Assembly (NCBI RefSeq): GCF_001303895.1
Contig: NZ_LJSD01000038.1
Location: 55,594 to 119,593, forward strand
Reading direction: 5' to 3'
Origin: Mesorhizobium sp. 1M-11
GTDB taxonomy: Bacteria; Pseudomonadota; Alphaproteobacteria; Rhizobiales; Rhizobiaceae
DNA: 64,000 nucleotides
The position numbers were made by a program, and so were the translations under genes. The notes beneath the pieces were generated by a model that was not told the origin of the DNA, did no database searches, and worked only from the letters and a program-made list of their open reading frames with translations. Below are positions 44,731 to 53,702 of this stretch, one piece after another (the stretch's first letter is position 1; each line of letters starts with the position of its first letter).

Positions 44731-46157
44731 CGATAGTGCCCCAGGGCCTGGTGATCCTGCGACACGGCATGCACCCGCTGGATCGGGGCACTGGCGATCG
44801 CTGCGGCCGCGACTTCGCGAACTTCGGTAAGCAATGCCTTTGCATCCCAGTCGACCGGCCATCCCTGCCAGAGCCTCAGGCGCCCGGCGGTGAAGACTGC
44901 GTCGATCTGGTCGCGGTTGCCGTAACGCACGAGCTCCCAGGTGAGGTCGTGTGACGGCGTGAATTCAGGCCGGTCGAGATCGACGAGCAGGAAATCGGCC
45001 GCGAGGCCTTTCTGGATCGCGCCCGTCGTCGTTGCCAAGCCGGCTACATCGGCCGCGCCCCGCGTCGCCCGGTCGAGCCACAGCCAGCCGCCGCCGCAAG
45101 AGGAATCGCCGGCGGCCAGGCCGAAGCAGGCGCGCTGCAACCCCTCGGCGGCGTCGGCGAGCCTGAACCCGTCGGCGCGGGTGCCGTCCGTGCCGAGGCC
45201 GAAGCGAATGCCGAGTGCGGCCATCTGCAGCGCTGGTGCTGCGGCATTGCCCTTCCAGAGGCTCGCCACCGGGTTGTAGGCGACCGCAGTGCCGCTGTCG
45301 CGCAGCAGGTTGAGTTCATGCGGCGTCACCAGGGTGGAATGCGCGATCAGCACATGCGGGCCGAGCGCGCCGACGTGGGAGAGATGTTCGAGCGGCCGTC
45401 GCCCGTTCGCCACCAGCGAGCGTTCGACGGCGACCAGATGTTCGTTGACATGGGTCTGGAAGATGGCGCCCGCTTCGGCGGCCATCCGGGAGATATCGGC
45501 CAGCATGCCGTCGCTGGCGACCTCGGGGATGGAGATGGCGAGCGCGGGATGGACGAGCCCGTCTGCCTCGTAAGCGGCCAGATGGGCTGCCGCATTCTTC
45601 AGGATCGCAGCGCGATCCGCGACCACGGCGGTTCCGCCGAGATCGTTGCAGATGAAGCCGACGACGCTGCGCAGGCCGGTCTCGCGCGCGGCCTGGGCCA
45701 GCGCTCCGGTTTGGCCTGCCGAGCGGGTGCCGGCATCGACGGCGGTGGTGAAGCCGCCGCGCAGGCATTCGAGTGCCGAAAGCTTGGCCGAAAGATAGAC
45801 CATGCGCTCGTCGAGACTGCCTTCGAGCGGCACCCAGATGCGGCGGAAGATCTCGGACGGTTCACCGAAGACGAGCGACTTGCCGAGCGATTGCGTCAGA
45901 TGGGTGTGGGCATCGACGAAGCCCGGCATCAGGAGATGGTCTGGCAGGTCGACCGGAACCAGACCCGGATTGTGCCGGGTCACGATTTCCTCGACATCGA
46001 CTTCGGCGAAGCGCCCGTCGCGCACGACCACAGCCATGCCGCTCTTCGGTCCTTCGGGCAAAAGCACCTGTCCGGGGCGGAGCAGCAATTCGGTTCTGCC
46101 GTGGAGCGCATCGCGCAAGGCATCTACTTGGGCAGTCACTTGGGTCTTCTCCTTCAT
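44727..46157 (-). CDS. Amidohydrolase, cytosine/guanine deaminase or chlorohydrolase-like
   Basis: 476 residues. Metal ligands H84 and H86 (FVDAHTHL), H in FQTHVNEHLVAV, H in LIAHSTLV and D in GLGTDGTRADG form the mononuclear amidohydrolase site. The length and GTDG pattern fit the TrzA/AtzA and deaminase branch acting on nitrogen heterocycles. The adjacent NCS2 permease implies a purine, pyrimidine or triazine substrate. No further ring-opening enzyme is in the operon. Overlaps both neighbours by ATGA. Confidence 0.9.
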   Translation of the reverse strand: MKEKTQVTAQVDALRDALHGRTELLLRPGQVLLPEGPKSGMAVVVRDGRFAEVDVEEIVTRHNPGLVPVDLPDHLLMPGFVDAHTHLTQSLGKSLVFGEPSEIFRRIWVPLEGSLDERMVYLSAKLSALECLRGGFTTAVDAGTRSAGQTGALAQAARETGLRSVVGFICNDLGGTAVVADRAAILKNAAAHLAAYEADGLVHPALAISIPEVASDGMLADISRMAAEAGAIFQTHVNEHLVAVERSLVANGRRPLEHLSHVGALGPHVLIAHSTLVTPHELNLLRDSGTAVAYNPVASLWKGNAAAPALQMAALGIRFGLGTDGTRADGFRLADAAEGLQRACFGLAAGDSSCGGGWLWLDRATRGAADVAGLATTTGAIQKGLAADFLLVDLDRPEFTPSHDLTWELVRYGNRDQIDAVFTAGRLRLWQGWPVDWDAKALLTEVREVAAAAIASAPIQRVHAVSQDHQALGHYR

Positions 46158-47509
46158 TCCGCCACGGCCTCGCGGCCAGCCTCCTTCGTTGAGGGATCAA
46201 CCTGTCCCGACGTCGCCCCGAACATCGCGTTCACGATGACGGCGGTGATGGTGCCGGCGGCGAGCCCGTTGCCGAGGATCATCTGCGCCCATTGCGGGAA
46301 CTGGCTGTAGACGCCGGGCACCAGGATCGGCAGCAGGCCCATCGAAAGCGCTGATGCCAACGTGACCATCGGCCCGTGTTCGCGCAGGTCGACACGACGC
46401 AGAAGATCGATGCCGATCACGCCGATGATGGAGAACACGATCACCGCTGTTCCGCCGACCACCGGGCCGGGCAGCGCCGTCGCCAGGCGGCCGACCGGCG
46501 CGAACAGCGCCATCAGCACCAGGATGGCGCCGGCGGTAGCGGTGACATAGCGCGACTTCACCCCGGTGGCGCGCACGATACCGACGTTCTCACCGCTGGT
46601 GATGATGAGCGAGGTGCCGAACAGACCGCCCAGCAGCGAGGCGACCGCGTCGCCACGGATGGTCGAAGGCACGATGGCATGAGCATCGCCGCGGCGCCCG
46701 ACGATGTCGGCCGTCGCGATGGTCTGGCCGGTGGCCTCGGCCATCGAGATGATGGAAAACACGATCAGCGGCAGCGCCGCGTAAAGGTCGAATTTCGGCA
46801 TGCCGAACGGCATCAGCTGCGGCAGTGCGACCACCGGTCCATCCAGGACGCCGCTCACGTTCATATGACCGAGCGCGAAGGCGAGCAGCGAGCCGGCGAT
46901 GAGCCCGAGCATGACCGCGATGCGGCGCAAGGTGCCGGTGAACACGCGTGCGAAGATGACCGTGAGCACGATCGTCGCCAGCGCCAGTCCGACATTGACC
47001 GGATCGGCGAAGCCCTCGCTGCCAGGTTTGCCGGTGATGGTGCCGCCATAGATCCTAACCAGATTGATGGAAACGAGCAGGAGCATCGTTCCCACCACCA
47101 CCGGCGGAAAATAACGCAGCAGCCGCCGGAAGACGGGCAGGGCGACGAAATAGAATGCGGCGGTCAGGATCACCGCGCCGACGGCGGTCTGCACGTCCGT
47201 CTGCTGCGCGATCGCCAGGAAAATGGCGATCGGCGCGCCGCCGGGCACCATGATGAAAGGTAGCCGCGCGCCGAACCCGGCGGGGCCGAAACTCTGCAGG
47301 ATCGATCCCAGTCCGCAGACCAGGAACGTTGCGCAGATCAGCGACGTCGTCACCGCGTCGGAAAAATTCAGCGCCTTGCCGACCAGGAAAACGGCGGTGA
47401 TCGGCGATGCCGCCATCACCAGCACGTGCTGGAAACCGAAAAGCAGAAGGTTGCGCGCCGGCAGCACCTCATCGACCGGATCCCCGGTCCAGGCATTTTG
47501 TTGTGTCAT
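46154..47509 (-). CDS. NCS2 nucleobase:cation symporter
   Basis: 451 residues from ATG 47509, preceded by GGAGGAGGAG, which decides this start. Twelve or more membrane segments. Family signatures: FGPAGFGARLPFIMVPGGAP (TM3 region), SMAEATGQTIATADI (TM8 glutamate) and SGENVGIVRATGVKSRYV (TM10). Transports a purine, uracil or similar heterocycle with H+. First gene of the permease-amidohydrolase-exporter operon, divergent from its LacI regulator, with a perfect operator palindrome 32 bp upstream. Confidence 0.93.
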   Translation of the reverse strand: MTQQNAWTGDPVDEVLPARNLLLFGFQHVLVMAASPITAVFLVGKALNFSDAVTTSLICATFLVCGLGSILQSFGPAGFGARLPFIMVPGGAPIAIFLAIAQQTDVQTAVGAVILTAAFYFVALPVFRRLLRYFPPVVVGTMLLLVSINLVRIYGGTITGKPGSEGFADPVNVGLALATIVLTVIFARVFTGTLRRIAVMLGLIAGSLLAFALGHMNVSGVLDGPVVALPQLMPFGMPKFDLYAALPLIVFSIISMAEATGQTIATADIVGRRGDAHAIVPSTIRGDAVASLLGGLFGTSLIITSGENVGIVRATGVKSRYVTATAGAILVLMALFAPVGRLATALPGPVVGGTAVIVFSIIGVIGIDLLRRVDLREHGPMVTLASALSMGLLPILVPGVYSQFPQWAQMILGNGLAAGTITAVIVNAMFGATSGQVDPSTKEAGREAVAE

Positions 47510-47540
47510 CGTTTCTCCTCCTCCCGGCACCTCCATGCCG

Positions 47541-47604
47541 GTATGCAAAACGTTTTGCATACGAGCCCAATATCATAATTCTGGCGCCGTGCAAATCGTT
47601 TTGC
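47541..47604. promoter_or_regulatory. LacI operators in the NCS2/LacI intergenic region
   Basis: 47541-47562 is a perfect 22-bp palindrome (half-site GTATGCAAAAC and its complement). 47591-47604 (GCAAATCGTTTTGC) is a near-perfect 14-bp copy of its core. Centres lie 46 bp apart, allowing cooperative binding or a small loop. The strong site is nearer the permease operon. Confidence 0.7.
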
Positions 47605-47676
47605 TTATGGGCGGGGGAGTGGTATGTGTGCGGGAGGGACGAGGAACGGGATCGCGATGCCGGTGAACGAGCGCAC

Positions 47677-48681
47677 ATGACCAGGCCGACCATTGTGCAT
47701 CTGGCCCAGGCGGCGGGCGTGTCGCCTACCACCGTCTCGCATGCCTTCAGCGGCCGGCGTTATGTCGACCCCGACACCAAGGCACGCATCGTCGCGCTTG
47801 CGCAGGAAATGGGCTATCGGGCCAACCCCACCGCGCGCCGCCTGCGCAGCGGCGGCGGCGGCTCTGTCGCGCTGGTGTCGTCAATGCCCTTTGCCGTCGC
47901 CGCGGGTCCGTCGCGGCTCGGCTTCCTCATGGAGATCGCAGCCTCGGCCGCGGTCACCGCGCTGTCGCGCAACACGACCTTGTGCCTGGTGCCGCCATTG
48001 GAGCGCGGCTCGCAACTCGATGCGCTGGACGTCGACGGCGCCATCGTCGTGGAACCCGCGCTCGACGACAGCGTGCTCGATTTCTTCTTCGAAAGGGCCG
48101 TGCCGGTGGTCGCCATCGGCCGCGCGCCGGGCAGGCCCGATCTGCCCGCCGTGGACCTGCGCAGCGCGGAAACCGCCCGCCTGCTGCTCGATCATCTCGG
48201 CCAGCAGGGCCAGCGCGTCGGCCTGATCACCGGCTCGCAGAGGCGTAACTCCTATATCGAGATGGAGGCCGTCTACGCTGCCTTTTGTGCGGAAAAAGGT
48301 TTTACGCCGGCCGCGATGCGCATCGACGAGCGCGGCGGCGAGGACGAAGCTGCCGTCGCCGTCGAGGCGTTCCTGCGTCAGACCCCCGATATCGGCGCGC
48401 TTTGCGTGCCGGTCGACGCTTTCGCGGCTGGCGCGTTGCGCGCCGCCGCCGCGCTTGGCCTTTCTGTTCCGGACGATCTCAGGCTCGCCACCCGCTATGA
48501 CGGCATGCGCGCCAGACTGGCCTCGCCGCAGCTGACGGCGGTCAATCTGCATCTCGACCAGGTGGCTGAGACGGCCATCGACATGCTCACAGGTTTGATC
48601 GAGGGAAGGTCGTCGTCACCGAAGCCGATTGCGGCGCCGCTGCTCGTCGAACGGGCATCGTCGGCTCGCTCTTCGCGGTAG
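47677..48681 (+). CDS. LacI-family regulator of the NCS2 operon
   Basis: 334 residues from ATG 47677. HTH PTIVHLAQAAGVSPTTVSHAFSGRRYVDPDTKARIVALAQEMGYRANPTARRLRSGG; effector domain less conserved than usual (VSSMPFAVAAGPSRLGFLMEIAASAA, then PVVAIGRAPGRPDLPAVDL). The longer frame from 47407 crosses the operators and part of the permease gene and is rejected. Likely effector: a nucleobase-like metabolite. Ends two bases before the convergent second LacI gene. Confidence 0.92.
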   Translation: MTRPTIVHLAQAAGVSPTTVSHAFSGRRYVDPDTKARIVALAQEMGYRANPTARRLRSGGGGSVALVSSMPFAVAAGPSRLGFLMEIAASAAVTALSRNTTLCLVPPLERGSQLDALDVDGAIVVEPALDDSVLDFFFERAVPVVAIGRAPGRPDLPAVDLRSAETARLLLDHLGQQGQRVGLITGSQRRNSYIEMEAVYAAFCAEKGFTPAAMRIDERGGEDEAAVAVEAFLRQTPDIGALCVPVDAFAAGALRAAAALGLSVPDDLRLATRYDGMRARLASPQLTAVNLHLDQVAETAIDMLTGLIEGRSSSPKPIAAPLLVERASSARSSR

Positions 48682-48683
48682 GC

Positions 48684-49715
48684 TCAAGCCGAACCGCGCA
48701 TGATCAGCTTGGCTTCCAGCTGCTTGACCTCAGCTTTGCCGGCGAGCGCTTCCGGAACGCCGGCGATGCGGGTGAAAAGCATGTCGACGCCGGCGGCGGC
48801 GATGCCCTGGTAGTCCTGCGCCACGGTCGTCAGCGGCGGGCAGGTGAAGCGGCTGAGAGGGTGGTCGTCATGGCCGGCGACGCGCAGTTCGCAGCCTTCG
48901 TCGCGGCCCACCCTTACTTTGCGCTCGAAGGCGGCAGCGATCACCCCGAAAGCAAGGCGGTCGTTGGCGCAAAGCACGGTCCGGGTCGGAAAACCGCCGC
49001 CGTCCAGGATGCGGCCGGCTTCGCGGTAGCCGAGTTCCTCGAACTCCCAGCCCTTGGCCGAGGTCGGCAGCACGATGGGTTCGAAGCCGAGCCGCTCCAT
49101 GGTGGCGACATAGGCCGCGCGCCGCTCCAGCGCGTTCTGGTTCACCGCCGGCATCTCCAGGAAGCAGGGATGTTCGCCGGTGCGGCACAGATATTCGGTG
49201 ATCATGCCCATGCTCTGCCGGTTGTCGGTGCCGACGAAGGACTGATCGGTGTTGACCCGGTTGTCGAGGAAGACGATCGGCATGGTGCTGACGAGGCTGG
49301 CGAGCAGCGTGGCGTCGGTCTCGAAGCCGAGCGGCGCCATCAGCACGCCCGCGATGTTGAGCGACATCAGGGTGCGCATCGCGCGCGCCTCCAGCCTGTG
49401 TTCGCCATGCGAGGACAGAACGATCGCCCAATAGCCTTCGGCCAGGCACCGCATTTCGATCTGGCGCACGACCTCGGCATAGAAGGGGTCGGAGATGTGC
49501 GGCACGATCACGCCGATGTTCTTCGGCTGCTTGCGGTTGAGGCTGACGGCGAAGATGTTGGGACGGTAGTCGTAGTCCTTGAGCGCTTTCTCGATGCGCG
49601 CCCGGGTGGATGGTTTCACGTTGTCGGGGTTGTCGAAATACTTCGAGACTGTCGGGCGCGACAGGCCGGTGGCTGCCGCGAACTCCTCCATGGTCCGGAT
49701 CTTCTGCTCGTTCAT
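48684..49715 (-). CDS. LacI-family regulator of the tagatose-type sugar operon
   Basis: 343 residues from ATG 49715; the frame open to 50003 covers AT-rich promoter sequence. HTH MEEFAAATGLSRPTVSKYFDNPDNVKPSTRARIEKALKDYDYRPNIFAVSLNRKQPKNIGVIVPHISDPFY. Effector-domain loop ANDRLAFGVIAAAF and AGHDDHPLSRFTCPPLTTVAQDY. Divergent from the CUT2 ABC transporter operon, which it likely controls through palindromes at 49752-49828. Confidence 0.92.
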   Translation of the reverse strand: MNEQKIRTMEEFAAATGLSRPTVSKYFDNPDNVKPSTRARIEKALKDYDYRPNIFAVSLNRKQPKNIGVIVPHISDPFYAEVVRQIEMRCLAEGYWAIVLSSHGEHRLEARAMRTLMSLNIAGVLMAPLGFETDATLLASLVSTMPIVFLDNRVNTDQSFVGTDNRQSMGMITEYLCRTGEHPCFLEMPAVNQNALERRAAYVATMERLGFEPIVLPTSAKGWEFEELGYREAGRILDGGGFPTRTVLCANDRLAFGVIAAAFERKVRVGRDEGCELRVAGHDDHPLSRFTCPPLTTVAQDYQGIAAAGVDMLFTRIAGVPEALAGKAEVKQLEAKLIMRGSA

Positions 49716-49751
49716 GCTCGGCTTCCTGGCCTGCGGGCGCGCCCGAACGGG

Positions 49752-49915
49752 ATAAATCGATTTATTTCCATGCGTAAATTTATTTTTTGACCGAGGCAAG
49801 TCGCTGGGCGTTCCGAAACGATCGTTTCCTGTGCGATGCGTTTCAATTGATGCGATAGTTGCCATATTTATTGGTTTATGCAAGTTTTTATCACGTGTAA
49901 AAAAATAAGTTGACA
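49752..49915. promoter_or_regulatory. Divergent regulatory region of the CUT2 sugar operon
   Basis: 357 bp between the LacI and SBP genes, AT-rich against its surroundings. Palindromes ATAAATCGATTTAT (49752-49765) and GAAACGATCGTTTC (49815-49828) are LacI-type candidates. TTGACA at 49910-49915 is a -35 for the SBP operon; its -10 is poor (GCATCT-like), so activation may be needed. CACGTG at 49893-49898 sits between short A/T runs. Remainder 49916-50072 is leader. Confidence 0.5.
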
Positions 49916-50072
49916 CATAGGAGATAGTGAGGCATCTGAATGGCGGCTCGGGTTTCGGGCCGAAGTTCCTGCCCCGGAGGTGGCGGCCGATATTGGTCCG
50001 CAAGGCGGGAGGCGCTTCGTTCGCGTTCTAATCAGCAACGGGCTGGCCGATGCCGGCTCCAAGGAGGAACTC

Positions 50073-50975
50073 ATGTTTCGCAAAACGCTTGGCCGTATTC
50101 TCCTGTCGGGTGCCGCTCTTGCCATGATGGCCGGCATCGCATCCGCCGAAGGCGTCGGCGCATCGCTGCTGACCCAGCAGCATCCGTTCTACATTTCGCT
50201 GGCCGACGCGATGAAGAAGGAAGCGGAGGCCGAGAAGGTGCCGCTCGAGATCGCCATCGCCAACCAGGATCTCTCGAAGCAGCTCGCCGATGTCGAGGAC
50301 TTCATCACCAAGGGCGTGAGCGTCATCATCATCTCGCCGGTGGACTCCAAGGGCGTGAAGGCGGCCATCAACAAGGCCGAGAAGGCCGGCATCAAGGTCA
50401 TCACCGTCGACGTGCCCGCCAACAATGTCGATGTCACCTCTTTCGTCGGCACCGACAATTTCGCCGGCGGCGAGAAGGCGGCCGAGCTGATGGCCAAGTC
50501 GATCGGCGGCAAGGGCAATGTCGCGGTCATCGACTATCCCACCGTGCAGTCGGTGGTCGACCGCGTCGAAGGCTTCAAGAAGGGCCTGGAGAAGCATCCC
50601 GACGTCAAGATCGTGGCGGTGCAGCCGGGCATCACCCGTCCCGAAGCGCTCGCCGCTGCGCAGAACATTCTGCAGGCCAATCCCGACATCGTCGGCATCT
50701 TCGGCTTCGGCGACGACGCCGCACTCGCCGCCGCTGCCGCGGTCAAGGCCGCCAAGCTCGACTCGCAGGTCAAGGTGATCGGCTTCGACGGCATGGAAGA
50801 AGCCCGCAATGCCGTCAAGAACGACCCGGTGATGGTGGGCGTCATCGCCCAGTACCCGGACCAGATGGGCAAGGTTGCGGTCCAGACTGCGGCCAAGGTC
50901 ATCAAGGGCGAGACCGTCGAGGCCAAGCAGCCGATCGTTCCTGGCGTCGTCACCAAGGACGGCGAAACCAAGTAA
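50073..50975 (+). CDS. CUT2 (ribose-type) sugar-binding protein
   Basis: 300 residues from ATG 50073 behind AAGGAGG; signal peptide ends ~ residue 25 (GIASAEG). Periplasmic binding protein of the RbsB class: LLTQQHPFYISLADAMKKEAEAE, DVEDFITKGVSVIIISPVDSKG, NNVDVTSFVGTDNFAGGEKAAELM, FGFGDDAALAAAAAVKAAKL. First gene of the operon. Ligand is probably D-tagatose or a related hexitol, inferred from the kinase and GatZ protein downstream. Confidence 0.92.
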   Translation: MFRKTLGRILLSGAALAMMAGIASAEGVGASLLTQQHPFYISLADAMKKEAEAEKVPLEIAIANQDLSKQLADVEDFITKGVSVIIISPVDSKGVKAAINKAEKAGIKVITVDVPANNVDVTSFVGTDNFAGGEKAAELMAKSIGGKGNVAVIDYPTVQSVVDRVEGFKKGLEKHPDVKIVAVQPGITRPEALAAAQNILQANPDIVGIFGFGDDAALAAAAAVKAAKLDSQVKVIGFDGMEEARNAVKNDPVMVGVIAQYPDQMGKVAVQTAAKVIKGETVEAKQPIVPGVVTKDGETK

Positions 50976-50983
50976 GATAAGGC

Positions 50984-51016
50984 AAAGGACGGTGGTGGAA
51001 CTCGCCGCCGTCCTTT
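50984..51016 (+). other. Intercistronic stem-loop after the CUT2 SBP gene
   Basis: AAAGGACGGTGG pairs with CCGCCGTCCTTT around a nine-base loop, 12 positions with one G-U, nine bases after the SBP stop and 79 bp before the ATPase start. A CTCC tail follows the terminal TTT, so at most a leaky terminator. Confidence 0.7.
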
Positions 51017-51095
51017 CTCCGGCGATGCCGGCCGACGCTCGCGCATGCTGCGGAATGCCGTCTCGATCGCATTCCGTCCTATGGAGGAGCAATCC

Positions 51096-52643
51096 GTGAC
51101 AGCCATCAGCCAGACGCCGCATGCCGCTGCCTCGAATCCTTCGGGCGATGTGGTGCTCGAGATCCACGACATAGCCAAGTCCTTCGGCCCGGTTGCCGCG
51201 CTCAAGCGTATGAACCTCACGGTGCGGCGCGGACGCGTGCACACGCTGCTCGGCGAGAACGGCGCCGGCAAATCCACTTTGATGAAGATCCTCGCCGGCG
51301 TCTTCACGCCGACTGCCGGCCGCATCGTGCTGAACGGCGAGGCCTACACGCCGCGCAACCCGCGCGACGCGCGTGCGCACGGCATCTCCATCGTCTTCCA
51401 GGAGCTCAGCCTCAGCCGCAACCTGTCGGTGGCTGAGAACATTTTCGCGAGCCACGAACCGAGCCGTTTCGGCTTCATCCGCGACCGTGCGTTGAATGCG
51501 GCGGCCGAGCAGCTCATCCGCGAGCTCGGCCTGCCGGTCGATGTCCGCGCCAAGGTCGGCGACCTGTCGATCGCGCAACGCCAGCTGGTCGAGATCGCCA
51601 AGGGCCTCAGCCTGCCGGCCGACGTCGTCATCCTCGACGAGCCGACCTCGTCGCTGTCCGACAGCGAGGCCGAGATCCTGTTCACGATCATCGAGCGGCT
51701 GAAAAGCCAGGGCAAGGCGGTGATCTACATCTCCCACCGCATGGAAGAGATCATGCGGCTTTCCGACGACATCACCGTCATGCGCGACGGTGAATATGTG
51801 ATGACGACGCAGAAGAGCGAGACCAGCATCGACAGGCTGATCACGCTGATGGTCGGCCGCGCCATGAACGACATCTATCCGCCGCGAGAGGCACCGCGGC
51901 CGTCGGCCGACACGCCGCCGGTGCTGGCGACGAAGAACCTCAGCTTTGCCGGCAAGTTCCGCGACGTCTCGATCGACGTCAAACCCGGCGAGGTCGTCGG
52001 CCTGTTCGGGCTGGTCGGTTCGGGCCGCTCCGACGTCATGAAGGCGCTGTTCGGCATGTACAAGCCAGAAGGTGAAATCCGGCTCGACGGCAAGCCGGTG
52101 ACCTTCCGTTCGGCCGCGCAGGCGATCCGCAGCGGCATCGCCTTCGTCACCGAAAACCGCAAGGAAGAGGGCCTGGTGCTGCTCCACAGCGTGGAGCGCA
52201 ACATCAACATGGCCGGGCTCGGCCAGCTTTCCGGGCCGCTCGGCCTGATGCGGGCCTCCGCCGAGCGCGAAGCGGCCAGGGCCGAGGTCAAGCGCCTCGC
52301 CATCAAGACCGCTTCGATCGACACCAGAACCGGTTCACTGAGCGGTGGCAACCAGCAGAAGATCGTGCTGGCCAAATGGCTGCAGATCAAGCCGCGCGTG
52401 CTGATCCTGGACGAGCCGACCCGCGGCGTCGACGTCGGCGCCAAGTTCGAGATCTACCGCATCATCCGCGAGCTCGCCGCCAACGGCACCGCGATCCTGA
52501 TGGTCTCCTCCGAACTTCCGGAGGTTCTCGGCCTCAGCGACCGCGTCGTGGTGATGCACAACAAGACAGTCGCCGCCGTGCTCGAAGCCGACGGCCTCAC
52601 ACCCGAAACCGTCATGACCTATGCAGCGGGGATACACGCATGA
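51096..52643 (+). CDS. CUT2 ABC transporter ATPase with duplicated nucleotide-binding domains
   Basis: 515 residues from GTG 51096, which has GGAGGAG at ideal spacing; the in-frame ATG 51081 would lie within that ribosome site. First domain: GENGAGKST Walker A, SIAQRQLVEIAKGL signature and ILDEPTSSLSD. Second domain: FGLVGSGRSDV (degenerate Walker A, typical of RbsA/MglA), LSGGNQQK signature and ILDEPTRGVDVGAK. Stop overlaps the permease start (ATGA). Confidence 0.93.
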   Translation: MTAISQTPHAAASNPSGDVVLEIHDIAKSFGPVAALKRMNLTVRRGRVHTLLGENGAGKSTLMKILAGVFTPTAGRIVLNGEAYTPRNPRDARAHGISIVFQELSLSRNLSVAENIFASHEPSRFGFIRDRALNAAAEQLIRELGLPVDVRAKVGDLSIAQRQLVEIAKGLSLPADVVILDEPTSSLSDSEAEILFTIIERLKSQGKAVIYISHRMEEIMRLSDDITVMRDGEYVMTTQKSETSIDRLITLMVGRAMNDIYPPREAPRPSADTPPVLATKNLSFAGKFRDVSIDVKPGEVVGLFGLVGSGRSDVMKALFGMYKPEGEIRLDGKPVTFRSAAQAIRSGIAFVTENRKEEGLVLLHSVERNINMAGLGQLSGPLGLMRASAEREAARAEVKRLAIKTASIDTRTGSLSGGNQQKIVLAKWLQIKPRVLILDEPTRGVDVGAKFEIYRIIRELAANGTAILMVSSELPEVLGLSDRVVVMHNKTVAAVLEADGLTPETVMTYAAGIHA

Positions 52644-53635
52644 GCAATGTTCAGGACATCCAGAAGAAGGCCGCCGACACAGAGGTCCGCCGCTCTTTCT
52701 TCGCGTCGCCGACGGTGCGCCAGTATGGCGGCATCATCATTTCGCTGGCGGTGCTTTGCGTCGTGTTCTCGGTGATGAGCCCGCGCTTCCTGGCCTTCAA
52801 CAACTTCATGAACATCATGCAGCAGGTGGCCGTCATCGCGGTCGCCGCCTACGGCATGACCTATGTCATCCTTTTGGGCGACATCGACCTGTCGATCGGC
52901 TCCATCATCGCCGTCTCCGGCATGGTGGCGGCGCAGGCCTTTGCCATGGGGTTCGGCTTCCTGCCTGCGGTGGCGCTGACGCTGGCGGCTGGCGCGCTGA
53001 TGGGCGCGCTCAACGGCGCGCTGTCGGCCAAGCTGATGCTGCCCTCCTTCATCGTGACGGTGGCGACGATGGGCATCTACCGCGGCATGGTCAGCCTGCC
53101 GACCAACGGCGCGCCGGCGATGATCGAGAACGACACATGGCTGGCCATCGGCGGCGAAAGCTGGCTTGGCATCCCGATCATCATCTGGATCATGGCCGTG
53201 TTGTTCGTGGTCAACCACATCATCCTGTCCAAGACGATCTTCGGGCGGCAGGTCTATCTCACCGGCGGCAACAGGGAAGCGGCGATCTATTCCGGTATCC
53301 GCGTCGACCGCATCAAGATCATCGTCTTCACCATCTCGGGCATGATGGCGGCGATCAGCGGCATGCTGCTCTCCTCACGCCTGTCGTCGGCGCAGACCAA
53401 CGCCGGCACAGGTTACGAGCTCGACGCCATCGCGGCAGTGGTCCTCGGCGGCACTTCGCTGGCCGGCGGCGTCGGCACCATCGTCGGCACCATCCTCGGC
53501 GCGCTGATCATCGGCGTCATCAACAATGGCATGAACATGCTGTCGGTGCCTTATTTCTACCAGCTCATCGTCAAGGGCGTCGTCATCCTCGTCGCCGTCT
53601 GGCTCGATGTGCGCAGCAAGTCGGCGCGGACTTGA
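52640..53635 (+). CDS. CUT2 ABC transporter permease (RbsC type)
   Basis: 331 residues from ATG 52640. Eight to ten membrane helices; RbsC-type MTYVILLGDIDLSIGSIIAVSGMV, GGNREAAIYSGIRVDRIKIIVFTISGMMAAISG and AGTGYELDAIAAVVLGGTSLAGGVGTIVGTILGALIIGVINNGMN. Coupled to the ATPase gene. Separated from the kinase gene by a large inverted repeat. Confidence 0.93.
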   Translation: MSNVQDIQKKAADTEVRRSFFASPTVRQYGGIIISLAVLCVVFSVMSPRFLAFNNFMNIMQQVAVIAVAAYGMTYVILLGDIDLSIGSIIAVSGMVAAQAFAMGFGFLPAVALTLAAGALMGALNGALSAKLMLPSFIVTVATMGIYRGMVSLPTNGAPAMIENDTWLAIGGESWLGIPIIIWIMAVLFVVNHIILSKTIFGRQVYLTGGNREAAIYSGIRVDRIKIIVFTISGMMAAISGMLLSSRLSSAQTNAGTGYELDAIAAVVLGGTSLAGGVGTIVGTILGALIIGVINNGMNMLSVPYFYQLIVKGVVILVAVWLDVRSKSART

Positions 53636-53702
53636 GGGAAGGGGCATCGCGTTGAGGTTCCCACGCTCCGTCACTGCTTCGTGGCCGTCTTCTGAGCCGT
53701 TT

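Noticed and set aside
47407..47676. 90-residue extension of the NCS2-operon LacI protein
   Set aside because: It would translate part of the divergent permease gene and both operators; HTH starts right after ATG 47677.
50028..52187. 719-codon open frame on the minus strand across the CUT2 SBP and ATPase genes
   Set aside because: It is a His/Asp/Arg/Leu-rich antisense shadow of well-conserved plus-strand genes, as expected at high GC; no family motif.
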